DNA of 64,000 bases. Origin: Alterinioella nitratireducens. Lineage in GTDB: Bacteria; Pseudomonadota; Alphaproteobacteria; Rhodobacterales; Rhodobacteraceae. Of this stretch, positions 61,916 through 64,000 are shown in pieces; position 1 is the stretch's first letter, and every line of letters begins with the position of its first letter. Below the pieces are notes generated by a model. The model was given only the letters and a program-made list of their open reading frames with translations. It was not told the DNA's origin and made no database searches. The position numbers and the translations under genes are program-made. The stretch is from contig NZ_JABJVX010000005.1 in assembly GCF_013155465.1 (NCBI RefSeq), positions 1 to 64,000 of the forward strand, given 5' to 3'.

Positions 61916-62896
61916 ATGACCTCGTCCCCGGACCCCTCGAAGATGCGCGGCGCGTTATTCGCGTTGCTGGCCTTTGCGCTGTTTTCCACCCATGACGTGG
62001 TGATCAAGTTTCTGGGCGGCTCCATCTCGTCGCCGCAGATCATCTTCTTCTCGGTCCTGTTCAGCTTTCCTCTGATCATCTTCATGCTGATCCGCGATGC
62101 GGATGGCGGATCGCTGCGCCCCGTGCATCCGTGGTGGACGGCGGGGCGCACGGCCTGCTCGGCAATCAGCGGGCTGGCCACGTTCTACGCCTTTTCGGTG
62201 CTGCCGCTGACGCAGGTCTACCCGATCCTGTTTTCCATGCCGCTCCTGATCACGCTGATGGCGATCCCCATCCTGGGCGAACGTGTCGGGCTGCGGCGCG
62301 GGGCGGCCATCGTGGTCGGGCTGGCCGGTGTCCTGGTGGTGTTGCAACCGGGCGCGGCGGAGATCTCGGAGGGCCATATCGCGGCGCTGATCGGCGCGGT
62401 GGGATCGTCGCTGAACTCGATCATCATGCGCAAGATCGGGCGCGATGAACGCACCGTGGTGCTGCAGCTTTATCCGCTGATCGTGAACCTTCTGGTGATG
62501 GCGGCCTTCCTGCCCTTCTTCTATGTCCCGATGGAGCTGGTGAACCTCGGGGCCACCGCCGTCGTCGCCTTTCTGGCGCTGACCGCCGTGGGCTGCCTGG
62601 TCATCGCCTACCGCGAGGCCCCCGCCGTGATCGTGGCGCCGATGCAGTATTCGCAGATCATCTGGGCCAGCCTCTTTGGCGCGCTCTTCTTCGACGAAAC
62701 GCTGGACCGGATGACGCTGATCGGCACCGCGATCATCATGGCCTCCGGCATCTACATCGTGCTGCGCGAGGAGCGGCGCGGTGGCAGGTCGACGCGGCCC
62801 GTTCAGCGCTCGCGCACCCGTGGCGGTACCGCGACGACGCTGCGGGTGGCCGATTACCTAGGCCTGAAACACCGCAAGGACGGGCGCAAGGAATGA
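61916..62896 (+). CDS. EamA/DMT-family transporter
   Basis: 326 residues, ten helices in two EamA repeats (ALFALLAFALFSTHDVVIKF, PLTQVYPILFSMPLLITLMA, second half LNSIIMRKIGRDERTVVLQL and YREAPAVIVAPMQYSQIIWA) plus a basic C-terminal tail (RSTRPVQRSRTRGGTATTLR). Overlaps the next gene by 4 bases (ATGA). Substrate unknown. Not closely alike to the DMT gene at 43385. Confidence 0.88.
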   Translation: MTSSPDPSKMRGALFALLAFALFSTHDVVIKFLGGSISSPQIIFFSVLFSFPLIIFMLIRDADGGSLRPVHPWWTAGRTACSAISGLATFYAFSVLPLTQVYPILFSMPLLITLMAIPILGERVGLRRGAAIVVGLAGVLVVLQPGAAEISEGHIAALIGAVGSSLNSIIMRKIGRDERTVVLQLYPLIVNLLVMAAFLPFFYVPMELVNLGATAVVAFLALTAVGCLVIAYREAPAVIVAPMQYSQIIWASLFGALFFDETLDRMTLIGTAIIMASGIYIVLREERRGGRSTRPVQRSRTRGGTATTLRVADYLGLKHRKDGRKE

Positions 62897-64000
62897 CCGA
62901 TCCGGCCCCGATCCGCCTGGCCGTGGTCGCCACCGCCGAACACAGCGTGAAGACGTTGGAGGCCCTGCGGGAGGTGGCCGGGGACCGGATCGAGCACATC
63001 GTGCATCTCGGCGGAAAGGATGCCGACTACAAGGCCAACAACTTCTTCCGGATGCGCAGCGTCCAGGGCCGGCGCGGCGACCTGATGCAGGGCGACCGTT
63101 TCACCGGCGCGGCCTCGGCGCTGGAGACCGGACCGGGGATGGAGGCGGCCCTGTGGGAGGCGGTCGACAACCTCACGCGCGGCTCGGACCAGATGGCCTA
63201 TGGGTTTCATGGGCTGAGGGATGTGCAGGATTACCAGCACATCACCCTTATCGCGCATGACGTGATGGGTGAAATGCTGCTGCGCGAGGGGATCACCCAT
63301 GTCCTCTTCTTCGACATCCCGCATATGTTCTACGACACCTGCCTGGCGCAGACGGCGCAGGCGCTTGGGCTGAAGGTGCTGATCCTGCGGCAGAGCTTCT
63401 TTCCGCGCCAGTTCTTCTCGATGCGCTCTGCGATGGACCTCGGTCACATGACGCCCCGACCCTCGGATGACGACGCCGCACCCGCGCCCCTGCCCGAGGG
63501 TGCGCCCGACCTCTTCTACATGAAGGGCATCGGGCAGGACCGCGACGCCCCCGGCGGGCTGTCCCTGCGCGGTGTCGGTCAGATGATCGCGCATCACCTG
63601 GTCAATGCGCCGCTCAAGCTGCTCAACCCCGTCTACATGACCCGTCTTCTGCGCCGGATGCGACGAACCGCCGGACGCTTCCCCGAATGGCGCGATCCGT
63701 TCTTTCATTTCTTCCACACCGATCACCTGGCTTATTTCGACTATCTCGCCGAGGTCGAGGAGACCGAGCCGGAGCTTGACGCGCCATTCGTCTACTTCCC
63801 CCTCCAGATGCAGCCCGAGATGACCACCAGCAGCCTGGGCGGGCGCTACCGCGATCAGCTTCTGGCGGTGGAGCGGTTGGCCGAAATGCTGCCCGAGGGG
63901 CACCTGATCTACGTGAAGGAGAACCCCAAGCAGACGGGCAAGATGCGCAGCCCGCTGTTCTTTCACCGGATGGAGCGGATCAGACAGGTGCGCCTGATGC
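62893..64000 (+). CDS. capsule-polysaccharide-biosynthesis-like protein (partial)
   Basis: 369 residues are visible before the window edge and no stop is reached. DAPFVYFPLQMQPEMTTSSL and EGHLIYVKENPKQTGKMR (near residues 295-355) match capsule-polysaccharide/CDP-glycerol-type transferases that carry VYFPLHYQPE and YVKEHPRQ motifs. The N-terminal half (LAVVATAEHSVKTLEALREV, THVLFFDIPHMFYDTCLAQT) has a Rossmann-like pattern of a GT-B fold. ATGA-coupled to the transporter, suggesting one operon. Likely a surface polysaccharide enzyme; substrate unknown. Confidence 0.7.
   Translation, partial: MTDPAPIRLAVVATAEHSVKTLEALREVAGDRIEHIVHLGGKDADYKANNFFRMRSVQGRRGDLMQGDRFTGAASALETGPGMEAALWEAVDNLTRGSDQMAYGFHGLRDVQDYQHITLIAHDVMGEMLLREGITHVLFFDIPHMFYDTCLAQTAQALGLKVLILRQSFFPRQFFSMRSAMDLGHMTPRPSDDDAAPAPLPEGAPDLFYMKGIGQDRDAPGGLSLRGVGQMIAHHLVNAPLKLLNPVYMTRLLRRMRRTAGRFPEWRDPFFHFFHTDHLAYFDYLAEVEETEPELDAPFVYFPLQMQPEMTTSSLGGRYRDQLLAVERLAEMLPEGHLIYVKENPKQTGKMRSPLFFHRMERIRQVRLM

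Overview
The window looks like a chromosomal segment of a GC-rich alphaproteobacterium of the family Rhodobacteraceae (Roseobacter/Rhodobacter type). Reasons: dense codon-biased GC-rich genes with many 4-base ATGA overlaps, a dapA / lytic transglycosylase / smpB neighbourhood, leuC, leuD and leuB spread over one region, several dimethylglycine-dehydrogenase-like flavoproteins with an MttB-like methyltransferase, an RTX protein, and hairpin-forming intergenic repeats. The species call is inference from gene content only.

Layout. 1-4949: a SqrR/BigR-like ArsR repressor divergent from an RND efflux pair, with back-to-back promoters and a palindromic operator candidate. 4975-12000: an accessory and decaying stretch. 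It opens with an IS630 transposase remnant, followed by a small Cys-rich exported protein, CuA subunit II and subunit I of an unusual heme-copper oxidase (subunit I carries an in-frame amber codon), a membrane-anchored cupredoxin with 17 tandem Met/Asp octapeptides, and heme O synthase CtaB. Then come an IS3-type remnant and two broken redox genes. 12027-13763: a xi-class GST, a PRC-barrel protein and a DUF3008 protein. 13830-23413: a four-gene methyl-amine/betaine catabolic operon (two FAD/aminomethyltransferase proteins, a betaine-homocysteine-methyltransferase-like protein, an MttB-like protein) divergent from a LysR gene, with a second LysR paralog nearby. 23423-31277: AbrB-type membrane protein, tRNA hydroxylase TrhO, a winged-helix/dead-hydrolase putative sensor, nicotinamidase, THUMP methyltransferase, a peptidoglycan-binding protein and nicotinate phosphoribosyltransferase.

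31397-33822: a low-GC two-gene insert (small ORF plus ClpP-fold protease), a ParDE pair with broken ParE, ArfB, and a short minus-strand transcription unit with an 18-codon ORF behind a full anti-anti-Shine-Dalgarno sequence. 33823-38470: YhhQ-type transporter, aminotransferase, GNAT, sulfurtransferase, AlkD-like protein, SmpB. 38522-40432: an RTX protein and a detached RTX C-terminus. 40433-48014: DapA, Slt, EamA transporter, MnmD and a separate FAD oxidase (a split MnmC), FMN reductase, MscS channel. 48260-61822: leuC, leuD and leuB interspersed with a phosphate transporter, Nudix hydrolase, CoA ligase, HupE/UreJ and DUF4198 proteins, and others. 61916-64000: a second EamA transporter and the start of a capsule-biosynthesis-like gene cut by the window edge.

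The genes that clearly work together are the oxidase module (CuA subunit, catalytic subunit, copper-rich cupredoxin, heme O synthase), the betaine demethylation operon, the NAD-salvage pair pncA/pncB, the ribosome-rescue genes arfB and smpB, and the leucine genes. The best candidates for something undescribed are the oxidase module with its copper-repeat protein, the winged-helix protein fused to a catalytically dead hydrolase fold, the low-GC protease pair, and the 18-codon perfect-SD unit.
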